The notes: generated by a model from the sequence alone, not told the origin. 61,751 bases of DNA from Dyella sp. C11 (GCF_003121485.1 NZ_QAVX01000026.1:1-61751); one strand, 5' to 3'; shown: positions 1-8,679, counted from the first letter of the stretch. Made by a program: numbers and translations.

Positions 1-12
1 CCCCTTTTATTT

Positions 13-81
13 AATGATACGCCGACCAGCGTGATCTACACGCGTACGATCGTCGGCTGCGTCAGATTGGAATAAGAGACA

Positions 82-82
<1 letters not shown>
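13..82 (+). other. Illumina P5 / i5 / Nextera adapter carried into the assembly
   Basis: The first bases match, with several errors, the P5 flow-cell sequence (13-41), an 8-nt index (42-49, gcgtacga) and the Nextera read-1 primer ending in the Tn5 mosaic end (50-82, ending ataagagacag). This is library-construction sequence, not genome. The errors look like those of noisy reads. The true genomic sequence begins at about 82-83, so the left boundary of this window is artificial and the first 12 bases should also be distrusted. Confidence 0.93.
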
Positions 83-157
<75 letters not shown>

Positions 158-175
158 AATTGGCAGGCGGCATGC

Positions 176-180
176 TTCGC
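176..180. repeat. Left target-site duplication (TTCGC)
   Basis: The five bases TTCGC lie immediately outside the left tip of the Tn7-like element. The same five bases lie immediately outside the right tip at 59849-59853. A 5-bp duplication is the hallmark of Tn7-family transposition. Confidence 0.82.
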
Positions 181-245
181 TGTACGTTGACCCAAAGTTT
201 GGCCGCTTTGGCCAAACTATCTGACAATGTCAAAAAGTTTGGCCA
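181..245 (+). repeat. Transposon left end with TnsB-type binding sites
   Basis: The tip TGTACG is followed by AGTTTGGCC at 196-204, an inverted copy (GGCCAAACTAT, 210-220), and AGTTTGGCC at 236-244. The two direct copies are preceded by similar sequence (TTGACCCAA and ATGTCAAAA) and are 40 bp apart. Sequence-specific TnsB sites repeated in the ends are typical of Tn7-family elements. Assignment to TnsAB here is inferred from position and repetition. Confidence 0.75.
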
Positions 246-447
246 TCGGGGCCTGTCGGAGCGGCACCAAGCCCTTTGGGGCGGGCTGGGTCTAAGACTG
301 GGTGCGAGTCGTTCGGGGGGATTGGCGAAAGGGGAGAAGCTGCTTGGCAGCAGGCAGTGGGGTAAACACTTCTGTTGCCCTTCGATTTGCGACGGCTGTT
401 AGACCTGTGACAAGCCTTAATGTCCTAGGACTGAAGCAGTATCTACC
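246..447. other. Gene-free stretch between left end and tniQ
   Basis: About 200 bp without a convincing gene, separating the left-end repeats from the tniQ stop codon. A short plus-strand reading frame crosses the tRNA and the transposon tip and is not considered coding. Confidence 0.6.
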
Positions 448-1827
448 TCATAAATAGCCCGCGTCCCTTCCTCTCTTTAGCATTACTCGGTTGTTTCTTG
501 TCAGTTGAGGACTTTCTGCGAGCACTCTTAGCCGCTCATGGGTCCGCAGCACATCAGAAACTAAAAGCCTTGCCACGTGTTTCTTCACTAGAAAATTGGC
601 ATGCAAGTGGTCGACGAGATCATCTTGACTCCTGAATTTGCCACCTATGTAAGCGAGCATTGCTCCACCTAGCGTTAGCTCAGTCTTAGCTTGGCGCTTC
701 CTCAACTTGTTGGTCTCACGCACCTGGCGTCGAAATTCTTCGACGTAAACTTTGCACAATGCGGGTTGCCGATAGCGAAGGAAACCCTTCGATACGCCAA
801 GGGACTTTGCAAACTCCGGGAACGACACTAGGGGTTTTTCGGGCAATCCAGCGATAGCATTCAGGAGGCTTGTTTTAGCCTCCGTACACACATCTTGGGC
901 TCGTCGTGGCTTATCGCATTTTGGAAGCATTAGTTCGTCAAGAGCTAAGGAGCCGGCGATATGAGCGGCTCCACGAGGGTCTGTAAGAACATCTGCGAGC
1001 TTCACGCCAGCTACATGGCAACGTTTGAGCATTGTCGAAAGCGTTGGGCGATGTTGCTTTGAGCTCCAGGTTCTGATCGCTCCCTTCGTGGAAACGTCGT
1101 TCCGATAGGCCATGGCAGGACCAATGATCGAGACCGACTCTTGGCAGAATAGGCCAAAGGCTCGAGGCACGGATTCGCGCAAAGCGCCGGTCGCTATAGC
1201 CTCTATCAGTCCTCGGCAATCCGTTTCACCGAAAACCGGGCGATCGACTCGTGACCATGTCTTCGGACCTTGAACTAGCGAACTTAGGCATTTGGCGCAC
1301 TTCGTCATGCCAGCAGTCGAATGGTAGGCGAGTTGCTGCGCTCTACAAGCGGGGCATCGGTTCACGAGCGACACCTGGTGCATAACACAGCGCCCAGTAG
1401 GCGCCAATGCCCAGAACAGCCTGTCGTAGTAAGGAGTGCCCTCACGTTCGCTCCAGTACATACAGGCCGGGCACCACGCTCTTCCTCGGCGAAGTGCGCC
1501 ATGGGCGACAGCGTCTGCCGCGTTTCGAATTGGTAAGAGGGTTGTCCTATACAAATCTGGCTGATTAGCGGCGAGAGATACCACCTTGACGTAGTTCTCC
1601 ACAGCCTCACCGTAGCCGCATAGTGGGAGACGATTTGCCTTGTACAGAAATACCTGCTTTAGTTCGACCGCTTCCTTTTGTTCACGTGACCACCATTGCT
1701 CGAGATGGCGCGCCATTGGAATCATGGTTGTAGAGTGAAGTGCCGCAAACCGATAAAAGTAAGAATGAAACTGTTCCACGTCTTCGGTGCCCCATCCAAG
1801 GGGGGCAAGCATGAAATAGTCATTCAT
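448..1827 (-). CDS. tniQ: TniQ/TnsD family target-selection protein
   Basis: A 459-residue TniQ-family protein, the sequence-specific target selector of Tn7-like transposons. The family's zinc-binding region is clear: CPAC at about 119-122, C147 and H150, CPAC at about 158-161 and CAKC at about 177-180. The length and a long C-terminal half rich in basic residues and helix-turn-helix-like segments (for example FAKSLGVSKGFLRYRQ) match TnsD-type rather than short CRISPR-associated TniQ. It is the last gene of the tnsAB-tnsC-tniQ operon. Its start overlaps the tnsC stop by 8 bp, implying translational coupling. The adjacent tRNA-Ile2 gene, whose end lies 23 bp from the transposon tip, is the obvious candidate target. 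That it binds the tRNA gene is inference. Confidence 0.9.
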   Translation of the reverse strand: MNDYFMLAPLGWGTEDVEQFHSYFYRFAALHSTTMIPMARHLEQWWSREQKEAVELKQVFLYKANRLPLCGYGEAVENYVKVVSLAANQPDLYRTTLLPIRNAADAVAHGALRRGRAWCPACMYWSEREGTPYYDRLFWALAPTGRCVMHQVSLVNRCPACRAQQLAYHSTAGMTKCAKCLSSLVQGPKTWSRVDRPVFGETDCRGLIEAIATGALRESVPRAFGLFCQESVSIIGPAMAYRNDVSTKGAIRTWSSKQHRPTLSTMLKRCHVAGVKLADVLTDPRGAAHIAGSLALDELMLPKCDKPRRAQDVCTEAKTSLLNAIAGLPEKPLVSFPEFAKSLGVSKGFLRYRQPALCKVYVEEFRRQVRETNKLRKRQAKTELTLGGAMLAYIGGKFRSQDDLVDHLHANFLVKKHVARLLVSDVLRTHERLRVLAESPQLTRNNRVMLKRGRDAGYL

Positions 1828-2842
1828 TCGACACCTTCGGGTAGGTCGGCAGTTTGCGATTTGGATTCCGCTGGAACGGGCGGCGACGCTGCTTGGTTCG
1901 TGGTGTCGACGCAGAGGCGGATGTATCGAACGAAGGATTTCTTAGGCGCGCAATCGCCCTCTGTCCGGCTTCAATGTCACGTTTAATGACGTCGTGCTCC
2001 GCCTGCGTAGGAAAGGCGGAGCGTAGAACTTCTCGCGTAATCGCTTTGCCGTGACTTCTAGCGCGCGCCAACCAAAGAATCTTTTCCAAAAGCCCGAAGA
2101 CACCGTTTGCCGCGTAAAGTAATGTTTCGACCTCCTCCAGAAGAAGCGAAGGAGGATGGAGAGACATGTGCTTGCCAAACAGCTTTAGTATTCGGCTCCA
2201 CTCGATAAGATCGTCAGGACAGTTGGTGTACGGTGCAATTTCTACGCATATCAATCTTCCAGCAAAGTGCGCGGAGTCAAACAACCCCCGGTAGACCAAC
2301 TCGTAACCTCCGAAGAGGGCTAGGGTGCGATCAATAGCTCCGAGACATTTAATCGACTGCAGGACATTTGATCTCAACTCGCGATCTTTTGTGTGCGTGA
2401 GATGGTGAGCTTCGTCAAGTAAAGCCAAGAGCGTTTCACGAGCTATCATTCCTAACTCAAGCGAAAGCCTTAGCGAAGTCTCATCACGACCGCGAGACGG
2501 TCGATAGTGATCTGATTCGTCAAAATCGCCCACATGCTCATGCATTGGATGCCGAATGAGTTTGAGCAGGCGAAGTGTTAGATATTTAGGTGAAATGCGC
2601 CCGTCTTGGCTTGTCGCGACGACAAGGTGAACAAATGGAATGTGTGCTGGAGATTTGGGCTGCAGTTCAACGCTAAGATTCCTGACAGCATATTGAAAGA
2701 TGAGGGACTTGCCCGCTTGGGTAGGGCCAACAAGAACGATAACCTTGCCTGGCGGTGAGAGACGAAGAAGCTCCGTGATCTCGTCTCTCGCCCGCTTGAA
2801 ATTTCTGTGGAGAACCGGGCCTGGAAGAAGCATGGGTTTCAT
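1820..2842 (-). CDS. tnsC: TnsC/TniB family transposition AAA+ ATPase
   Basis: A 340-residue ATP-dependent regulator that links TniQ at the target to the TnsAB transposase. The Walker A motif GPTQAGKS lies at about residues 39-46 and the Walker B/DEAH stretch LLALLDEAHH at about 138-147, the classic TniB/TnsC arrangement. The start at 2842 (MKPMLL) has a strong upstream GAGGAGGA, and its ATG overlaps the tnsAB stop codon by 4 bp (ATGA). A longer frame to 2899 exists but lies inside tnsAB and lacks a better ribosome site. The protein forms filaments on DNA in characterised relatives. That activity is family knowledge and is not shown here. Confidence 0.9.
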   Translation of the reverse strand: MKPMLLPGPVLHRNFKRARDEITELLRLSPPGKVIVLVGPTQAGKSLIFQYAVRNLSVELQPKSPAHIPFVHLVVATSQDGRISPKYLTLRLLKLIRHPMHEHVGDFDESDHYRPSRGRDETSLRLSLELGMIARETLLALLDEAHHLTHTKDRELRSNVLQSIKCLGAIDRTLALFGGYELVYRGLFDSAHFAGRLICVEIAPYTNCPDDLIEWSRILKLFGKHMSLHPPSLLLEEVETLLYAANGVFGLLEKILWLARARSHGKAITREVLRSAFPTQAEHDVIKRDIEAGQRAIARLRNPSFDTSASASTPRTKQRRRPFQRNPNRKLPTYPKVSNE

Positions 2843-5328
2843 GTTGGATCCTCCTCTATCTGCAAGTCTTCGATATGCTCCATCTTCTCTAGGTAGCACT
2901 TAGGCGTTGAGGATTGACGTTGCTCTCCATTAGGTATTCCTATCGATGGTTGGAACTGTTCCTGCTTATCGATGATCGAGGTGAGCAAGTCTTTCTTTAA
3001 CTGGTAAGTGCGCTTTTCGGCCTCCAGCGCTAGAGATGCGATGAGGTTTCTCAAATGCCGTTTTTCTTCAGTTCGAGCGATGACCTCGGATGAATGAAGC
3101 GCATCGTTGATAGCTGCCGTGGAGCTACGGCAAACGTGCCACTCATGATTGAGGCACGCGTAAACGATAGAGCTATCAAAAGGCTCGACACGAACATAGG
3201 CGCTTTTCTTGGGTCCACGATAGGCAAGAAGAGCGGGGCAGCTGTATGAGATGCCATAGACCCTAATGCCGCGACCCACCTGTAAGCGATAGCACTCAGC
3301 GGGTGCATCGACGGCAGTTTGTATTAGAAATCGAAGATCCAACGTCACCTTCTTACCGCTGAAGGGAAACGCCTTGTCGCACATATTTCTAAGATGCGCT
3401 CGCGATTCCAGACAACCGGGTTTGTTCTCTTGGTTGTATCCACTAAAGGTGAATACTTCGAGGAGTTCGATAAGGTCCTGGATGTTTAGCTTTGCTCGGG
3501 CAGCTGCTTTCCACTTTCCAGATGTCTTTCGAGCATCCGCCACCGGTGGTATGAATCCTGGTAGGCCTCTGGCGAATTTTTCTTTGAATGTCCCGAACAA
3601 TCGCTCGATTTCCTTGCCAAACTTTGGATCCTCGGGAGGCCTCTCGAAGCGCGTAACGCCTAGACTTGCAAGAAGCGTTGTAAAGTGAACGCTGTCGAAC
3701 TCAGGCCCACCATCTACGACCAGAATTTCGGGAAGTCTGTGATGTCGCCGTACGCAATCACGTATGACCATTGCGCATGAATGACGACTTGGCGCTTCGT
3801 AAGATATCCATAGCCCTAATACTTCGCCTGTGTACGCGTCGACCATGCCGGTTAGCCAAGCCCGTTTGGAAATGACCTGGCCATCCTCTGTGCCTAGTGA
3901 TAAAGCAACGTCAACGGCATAGTGGTCGATATGGGCTATCGAGAAAGCTCGCGTTGGAATTAGCGTTCTGCGCTGAGGGTCGACCGGGGAGGCCGCCGCA
4001 TTGAAGGCACGCCTTCCACCCCTCCTCATCGCTAGATCGGTTCTGAGGGAGAAACGTCTGAAGCGGCGATAGAACGTTGATCGAGCCACCGGTCTATCTT
4101 GTCCTCCTTTCATGGCCTCCTCAAATTGAGAGAGGTATTCAAGGTAGCCATTTGCGGCTGAGGAGAGATTTGGGTCAGCTCTTGTCTTGATGACAATGCT
4201 GTCTAGTAGTTCCAAGTGGTTTTGTGCGAGCCGTGGTGCGCGATTGCCGGAGTTTGCCCAGCGGGGGAATAGCACTGACCGATCGCCATCACTTTTCCTC
4301 AAGTCTTGCTTGTAGCGACGTTTTGATCTCTCAGATTTCTCCTTAAGTCCTTCACTTTGATCGATGAAACCACAGGCCGCAAATCGAGAGGCGACTTCGC
4401 AAACGTGCCTCGGATCCGGGAGATCGTTGGTGGAGACGGTATTCTTTTCCACGATCACACTGTGGAAGGGAAAGCCGATATCGTTAGGCAGATCTAAGAG
4501 GTCTTCGCTTGTCGATATCCACAGCTTACGAGGAGAAGAAAGTAGGCATCGATCCAGGTCTGCATAGAGGACGCCTTGATCAATTAGTTGCATCACAGCT
4601 GTCGTATCTTCGACCCCGAGCTGATCTAAAACGTTGCCAATTTGTATTAGGTCGACCCGCCGTACGATTTTTTCTATCCTGCGGCGAAGAACCGCCAGAC
4701 TATCGCTGTCTTCCGCATGGCGTGCAGCCAGTAGCATTCGAAGGTTGTCAGCGCGTACGGCAGATGTTTTGCTGTTTGGTACTACGACGTGTTCGATACC
4801 AAGCATGGCGAAATAGTCTCTCGCCGGCCTGTGAGTAAAGCTCCCTTGTTCGCATACCCAGTCGTTGCTTCGTTCTTGGCAGTTCTTTGTTAGAGCATCA
4901 TCAGCTTTGATCTCGTACACGACGATGCGGTCGCTATGAACCACTAAGAAGTCGGGTGTGTAGGTCGTTTTAGTTCGTATCCCTCTTCGATTCACAATTG
5001 ATAGCGGTACTGCTTGAGGTTGGTCATACACGGCAACGACATCACGTCGGTGCATCATCTCAAGGAGAAAGAAATACTCGCCAGACGCTGATTCGGCTTG
5101 AAGTAGTACCTGCAGCTCCGGGATTGGAACGTCTGCGATCATGTTTCGCACACGGTGCTTTCCGATCTTCCGGCTGGGAGGCGATGAAGCGACTGCCTCT
5201 ACATATGCCTTACCCACCTCTGGAAGATCTAATTGATCGATCTTGCGCGTTAGGGCTTCAGCGTATTCGTCACGTGATGTCTCCGGCGCGATCGAGTGTG
5301 CCCCGCGACTGTCGGCATTGATATTCAT
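2839..5328 (-). CDS. tnsAB: Fused TnsA-TnsB transposase (TnsAB)
   Basis: An 829-residue fusion. The N-terminal part carries a TnsA-type nuclease signature: Glu at about residue 90, the PDF aspartate near 126, and YEIKAD with Glu-x-Lys near 139-141. This would cut the 5' strands and allow cut-and-paste movement. The C-terminal part is an rve/DDE integrase. The likely catalytic residues are Asp near 468 (HIDHYAVD), Asp near 539 (VVDGGPEF) and Glu near 575 (KEIERLFGTF). It would recognise the end repeats and join the 3' ends to the target. The ATG at 5328 follows GAGGAG by 9 nt, whereas a GTG at 5337 is less likely. First gene of the tnsAB-tnsC-tniQ operon. TnsA-TnsB fusions occur in some Tn7-like and CRISPR-associated transposons. 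Confidence 0.88.
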   Translation of the reverse strand: MNINADSRGAHSIAPETSRDEYAEALTRKIDQLDLPEVGKAYVEAVASSPPSRKIGKHRVRNMIADVPIPELQVLLQAESASGEYFFLLEMMHRRDVVAVYDQPQAVPLSIVNRRGIRTKTTYTPDFLVVHSDRIVVYEIKADDALTKNCQERSNDWVCEQGSFTHRPARDYFAMLGIEHVVVPNSKTSAVRADNLRMLLAARHAEDSDSLAVLRRRIEKIVRRVDLIQIGNVLDQLGVEDTTAVMQLIDQGVLYADLDRCLLSSPRKLWISTSEDLLDLPNDIGFPFHSVIVEKNTVSTNDLPDPRHVCEVASRFAACGFIDQSEGLKEKSERSKRRYKQDLRKSDGDRSVLFPRWANSGNRAPRLAQNHLELLDSIVIKTRADPNLSSAANGYLEYLSQFEEAMKGGQDRPVARSTFYRRFRRFSLRTDLAMRRGGRRAFNAAASPVDPQRRTLIPTRAFSIAHIDHYAVDVALSLGTEDGQVISKRAWLTGMVDAYTGEVLGLWISYEAPSRHSCAMVIRDCVRRHHRLPEILVVDGGPEFDSVHFTTLLASLGVTRFERPPEDPKFGKEIERLFGTFKEKFARGLPGFIPPVADARKTSGKWKAAARAKLNIQDLIELLEVFTFSGYNQENKPGCLESRAHLRNMCDKAFPFSGKKVTLDLRFLIQTAVDAPAECYRLQVGRGIRVYGISYSCPALLAYRGPKKSAYVRVEPFDSSIVYACLNHEWHVCRSSTAAINDALHSSEVIARTEEKRHLRNLIASLALEAEKRTYQLKKDLLTSIIDKQEQFQPSIGIPNGEQRQSSTPKCYLEKMEHIEDLQIEEDPT

Positions 5329-5588
5329 TGCTCTCACTCCTCATGGGTGCTCCACATAGAAATGTGTGCATTGGGAGGGCCAAAGTCTTAAGGTCTCTTG
5401 CAATACCCGGACGGGAACTGCGTACAGCGATTCGCCCTTCTATTCTTAGATAAGTGAGAAGGGGCTTGACTTTGGCAAGTAAGGCTCTGAATATGCAGAC
5501 AAGCGGCGACTCCTAACACTTGCCGCACACGAAGGGCCTCGCATGGCTGTGCGGGGCCTTTCGCTTTTCAGGGCCTTATATGGCTTAA
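5329..5588. other. tnsAB upstream region with a GC-rich hairpin
   Basis: This 260-bp gap separates tnsAB from the upstream small DNA-binding gene and should hold the transposase promoter. It contains an imperfect 14-bp-arm hairpin at about 5530-5562 (CGAAGGGCCTCGCA against TGCGGGGCCTTTCG) followed by GCTTTT. As read, the T-run suits a plus-strand terminator, but the hairpin lies just downstream of the minus-strand gene at 5589-5870 and could act there too. An operator role is also possible. Confidence 0.45.
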
Positions 5589-5870
5589 CTATCCGCTCAT
5601 GCCTCGGCCCTCCTCGGCTGCGATCTTCTTGGAAGATGAGCTTGTAAGCGCTGTCTCTAACCACGCTTTGACGAGATGCCTTGCGGCAAACCAGCCTCGT
5701 CTGCCTGGAATCTGAAACATAGGGATCGGAAGGCGGCCGGCTTGTCGAGCCTTATTCAACGCCTCACTTGATTGGAAACCCATGATGCGAGCGGTATCGG
5801 CCGCGCTGAGGATGGGCGTGCGGGGGAGAAATAACTCGACTTCGGAAGCTAGCTCGTTAGGAACAGCCAT
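5589..5870 (-). CDS. Small winged-helix/excisionase-like DNA-binding protein
   Basis: A 93-residue protein with a MerR/excisionase-like layout. A helix-turn-helix (ILSAADTARIMGFQSSEALN, about 21-40) is followed by a basic hairpin (MFQIPGRRGWFAARHLVKAWL). This resembles the pyocin-activator PrtN/AlpA-like small DNA-binding proteins. The ATG at 5870 has GAAGGA about 9 nt upstream. It lies upstream of, and co-oriented with, the tns operon, separated by about 260 bp with a hairpin. A role in regulating transposition genes is plausible but inferred. The C-terminal tail (Ser-rich, then KKIAAEEGRG) is unstructured. Confidence 0.6.
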   Translation of the reverse strand: MAVPNELASEVELFLPRTPILSAADTARIMGFQSSEALNKARQAGRLPIPMFQIPGRRGWFAARHLVKAWLETALTSSSSKKIAAEEGRGMSG

Positions 5871-6003
5871 ACGGCGAGTCCTTCACGGATTTGGACAGCC
5901 GGTCATGCCAAATCCGGGTCTGTCGTCACTGGGGCACGAAACTCCGATTGTTCAGTGATAGACTGGCACGCAGGAACTATTTCGTCAATAAGTTATTGAA
6001 TTT

Positions 6004-6017
6004 GATATATTTATATC
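6004..6017. promoter_or_regulatory. AT-rich inverted repeat upstream of the VbhA-like gene pair
   Basis: GATATA-TT-TATATC sits in an AT-rich patch that stands out from its GC-rich surroundings, about 30 bp before the first start of the following small gene pair. It is a plausible promoter or operator of an autoregulated toxin-antitoxin-like unit. No consensus promoter is certain. Confidence 0.35.
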
Positions 6018-6044
6018 ACTCCAATAGATTCGCTTTACACCGCT

Positions 6045-6344
6045 ATGCAACGTATGCCGGGCGACGTCCAGCTAGTTATATGCACCGGGTCTCGCGAGGA
6101 GGGACGGCCGAGATTCGCTGCGGCGATGGATGGTCAACGACAGGTGAGCGTCGTTCGAGTACCGAAGGACGCACGCCGAGGGGTTGAGCAAGAGCGCGCT
6201 GTACGCGTGATCGCAGTGGGCCATGGCCGCGAAATGCTTGCAGCGATCGGTATGAAGCTAAGTGTGAGAGAGGAGGAGTTGGTCGAGCGTTTTATTGATG
6301 CGACGGCCGACTATGTCGAGTTGGTGGGAGTGCCTTGTGTCTGA
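6045..6344 (+). CDS. Small hypothetical protein coupled to VbhA-like gene
   Basis: A 99-residue frame I do not recognise. Its C-terminal half (VRVIAVGHGREMLAAIGMKL followed by an acidic helix) looks protein-like, while the N-terminal third is less convincing, so the real start may be the internal ATG near 6126. It overlaps the following VbhA-like gene by 8 bp, suggesting translational coupling and a shared function. It has no Fic motif (HPFxxGNGR), so it is not the usual partner toxin of VbhA. Confidence 0.4.
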   Translation: MQRMPGDVQLVICTGSREEGRPRFAAAMDGQRQVSVVRVPKDARRGVEQERAVRVIAVGHGREMLAAIGMKLSVREEELVERFIDATADYVELVGVPCV

Positions 6345-6543
6345 GCGGATTAGCGAGAGTGAACGCGCCCGGAGGCAGGAGATCTTGGACTTCGCCTATG
6401 CGAACGTCGGCTTGGAGAGATTGATGCCAAGCGAGAAGGTAATTGCTGCGGCACAACGCTGGGCTCGAGGCGAGATTTCGTTTGAGGAGCTACAGATTGA
6501 AGCCGATAGCTCTTTATCCAATCGAGACAGCAGTGAAATTTGA
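6337..6543 (+). CDS. VbhA-like antitoxin domain protein (orphan)
   Basis: A 68-residue protein beginning at GTG 6337 with GGTGGGAG upstream. The stretch from SERARRQEILDFAYANVGLE to RWARGEISFEELQIEAD matches the compact helical VbhA antitoxin family, which inhibits Fic AMP-transferases by inserting a glutamate into the active site. The usual (S/T)xxxE(G/N) inhibitory motif appears here as NVGLER, with the first and last positions changed. No Fic toxin gene is found next to it, so it may inhibit a toxin encoded elsewhere, or have another job with its unknown upstream partner. Confidence 0.65.
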   Translation: MSERISESERARRQEILDFAYANVGLERLMPSEKVIAAAQRWARGEISFEELQIEADSSLSNRDSSEI

Positions 6544-6943
6544 GATTGGAGCCGTCTACAACCCGCAGCGGTATATCCAAGCATCCGTTTTCACTTTATT
6601 CGCGCTCGCTCGTTTACAGCGCGTTGTCTTGACGGAATGAAATCCCAATCGAATCTGGACACTCCTCGCCCCGTGTCTAGACGCCTAGCAACGCGACGAC
6701 CAATCACGCCCTCGTTGATGTCGCTCAAGCATTGCTAGTCAAGGCGGACAACCCGGTCAGCCTTTCGCTAGCTACAAGTGCACGGGTTTGCTTGGAGATC
6801 CGTAAGTGTGGCATTGGAATGGCAGCAGAGAAACCACTTCGGCGGGCAAACTCTCACTGCGCCGCGGCGCGGTACGAAGAGTTGGGCGGCGCCCATATCG
6901 ATGATCTGGCGTCGCCCTAACGCATACATGCCTCAAGGCTCAA
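6544..6943. other. Gene-free stretch
   Basis: 400 bp between the VbhA-like gene and the RclC-like gene. Only short overlapping frames occur, and none has codon use or a ribosome site that I trust. No repeat or hairpin stood out. Confidence 0.5.
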
Positions 6944-7441
6944 TCAATGATTTTGATCAGCCGCAATCACTCGCTCGACATCTTGCTTTAGAAGATAGAT
7001 TGAAACGACCAACAAAACGAGGTCTTTCAGCAGGAACGCAGAAACGATTGTCATCGCGGGGAATCCGCCCGCGGCAGCTTCCCATGCACCAGGAGCGAAC
7101 GGCAGGATGGTGAAGGTGGCAATAAAAGTGAAAGTGGCCCCAAGAGCACCCAGTACGCCCAGTTTCTTATTCCAGAATCCGAGAAGCAGCAGCAAACCAA
7201 AGGTCCATTCCGAAGTTCCCAACAGATAGCTAGTGCCACGTACACCCAACACCGGAATCGTCCAGAAAATAAGTGGTCCATGGGTGATAAGCGGAATCAG
7301 TCCTATGATTTCAGCTTCGAACCATTTGTCGTACCCGAACCACGCGAAGATGATGACCATTGATGCGCGAAGTAGGTGGTAGTCGACATCTTTCTTCAAG
7401 AGACCGGTTTTAGCGAAAAGCTGGACGAGCGCGTTCATCAT
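6944..7441 (-). CDS. RclC/YkgB-like DUF417 inner-membrane protein
   Basis: A 165-residue protein of the DUF417/YkgB family, which includes E. coli RclC, a membrane protein of the reactive-chlorine resistance regulon. About four hydrophobic segments are visible (for example near MVIIFAWFGYDKW, LLLLLGFWNKKLGVLGALGA and TIVSAFLLKDLVLLVVSIYLL). The start is set at the ATG at 7441, preceded by GAAGGA, rather than the upstream extension to 7516. It is divergent from the RclR-like regulator at 7618, the same pairing as in the rcl system, so control of this gene by that regulator is likely. Confidence 0.82.
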   Translation of the reverse strand: MMNALVQLFAKTGLLKKDVDYHLLRASMVIIFAWFGYDKWFEAEIIGLIPLITHGPLIFWTIPVLGVRGTSYLLGTSEWTFGLLLLLGFWNKKLGVLGALGATFTFIATFTILPFAPGAWEAAAGGFPAMTIVSAFLLKDLVLLVVSIYLLKQDVERVIAADQNH

Positions 7442-7617
7442 TTTTTTCCTTCGATAGTGAGTCGGGAAGTCGGTTGCCGTACAAATCGGTCTACGACGGC
7501 CATGTGGTGTGTGCATTTGCCGTGTCGTTCGATGTGGTTACTTTACGACCGACGATCGAGATGATTAATATCGAAAAATTCAAATAACATGCTTGAAAGT
7601 TTCAAGCGGAGGTCATT

Positions 7618-8580
7618 GTGTCCCCACCAGGTGATTGGTTGAGCCGATTTCTGGAAATCACCCCTGTGCGCGGGAAGCTTGAAGTGCACTGCCAATACGG
7701 TGCGCCCTGGCGTATCGATCAGGGGGAGGCGGCAGCTGGCGAAATGCCCTACCACATCGTGCTTGATGGCTCGGGTTTGCTCGAGGATCCGGCAGGTGGC
7801 CCGCCGATTCCTTTGGCAGCGGGAGATATCTTGCTTATCGCCAACGGGGATGCGCACGTATTGCACGACGGTAGCGGCAAACGGGCCAAGCCTGCTATGC
7901 GACGAACGGCTGCGAACCTGGTTTTCAGCGAGAACAAAGGACGCGGCGCGCAGCTCGATATGCTATGCGGTCGATTCGTCCTCTCTCCGTCACACGCGCA
8001 GTTGCTGCGCGGTTATTTACCGCCATTCCTCGTGGTGCATGCTGCTGGCGACGTATCGGATGACGCGCGCGAAACTGGAGCCCAACTATGGGGGTTGATG
8101 GCACTGATGCGGGCAGAGAGTGGCATCGATTGCCTTGGCGGTCGCGCCATGCTCAATGCATTGTCCACGGCATTGTTCGCGCTGGTATTGCGCTTTGCCA
8201 GTAAGGCGAGCGAAGCGCCGGCAGGGTTGCTGGCGTTGGCCGGCTATCCGCGACTTGCTCCTGCGTTGGAGAGCCTCTTTCAGGATCCTGGCGCCGCATG
8301 GACACTTCCAGTCCTCGCGCGCAAATGCAACATGTCACGCTCTTCCTTCGTGCGTCTATTTCAGGAAAAGCTAGGCCGATCAGCAAGCGAGCTTTTGACA
8401 GACATCCGCATGACCCTGGCCGCAAATCAATTGCGCGAGTCGTCACTTTCGACCGGTGCTATTGCAGAAAGCGCGGGATATCAGTCAGAGGCAGCTTTCC
8501 AGCGGGCGTTCAAGCTCCACCTGGGAGTAACGCCGGCTCATTGGCGACGGGCTGCGCAGGTTCAAGACAGCGTGCCCTGA
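7618..8580 (+). CDS. RclR-like AraC-family regulator (cupin_6 sensor)
   Basis: A 320-residue AraC/XylS activator. The N-terminal cupin-type sensor (about 5-190) matches the AraC_binding/cupin_6 group that includes E. coli RclR. Two helix-turn-helix motifs fill the last 100 residues (LARKCNMSRSSFVRLFQ and IAESAGYQSEAAFQRAF). Cys25 and Cys117 are candidates for the redox switch by analogy with the hypochlorite-sensing cysteines of RclR. The start is GTG 7618 with AGCGGAGG upstream. It is divergently arranged with the RclC-like gene, indicating local control of an oxidant or electrophile response. Confidence 0.85.
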   Translation: MSPPGDWLSRFLEITPVRGKLEVHCQYGAPWRIDQGEAAAGEMPYHIVLDGSGLLEDPAGGPPIPLAAGDILLIANGDAHVLHDGSGKRAKPAMRRTAANLVFSENKGRGAQLDMLCGRFVLSPSHAQLLRGYLPPFLVVHAAGDVSDDARETGAQLWGLMALMRAESGIDCLGGRAMLNALSTALFALVLRFASKASEAPAGLLALAGYPRLAPALESLFQDPGAAWTLPVLARKCNMSRSSFVRLFQEKLGRSASELLTDIRMTLAANQLRESSLSTGAIAESAGYQSEAAFQRAFKLHLGVTPAHWRRAAQVQDSVP

Positions 8581-8640
8581 ACCCGCTAGCTAAGGGGAGT
8601 GTAGGTCCCCGATCAATTATCCCTTTGGGGATCTTTTGCT

Positions 8641-8676
8641 CATCGCGGAGCGCTGGTAATACAGCGCTCCGCGATG
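8641..8676. terminator. Perfect 15-bp stem-loop between convergent genes
   Basis: CATCGCGGAGCGCTG is followed by a 6-nt loop and its exact complement. It lies between the ends of the AraC gene (8580) and the AhpD-like gene (8680), 4 bp from the latter. It probably terminates both transcripts, although neither side has a proper U-run. Confidence 0.65.
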
Positions 8677-8679
8677 AAG

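Noticed and set aside
6337-6943. A Fic toxin partner for the VbhA-like gene
   Set aside because: No frame in this stretch carries HPFxxGNGR or resembles Fic.
7533-7560. GGTTAC upstream of the rcl-like gene pair as a seventh operator copy
   Set aside because: Only a half-site; no TAACC arm at the expected distance.
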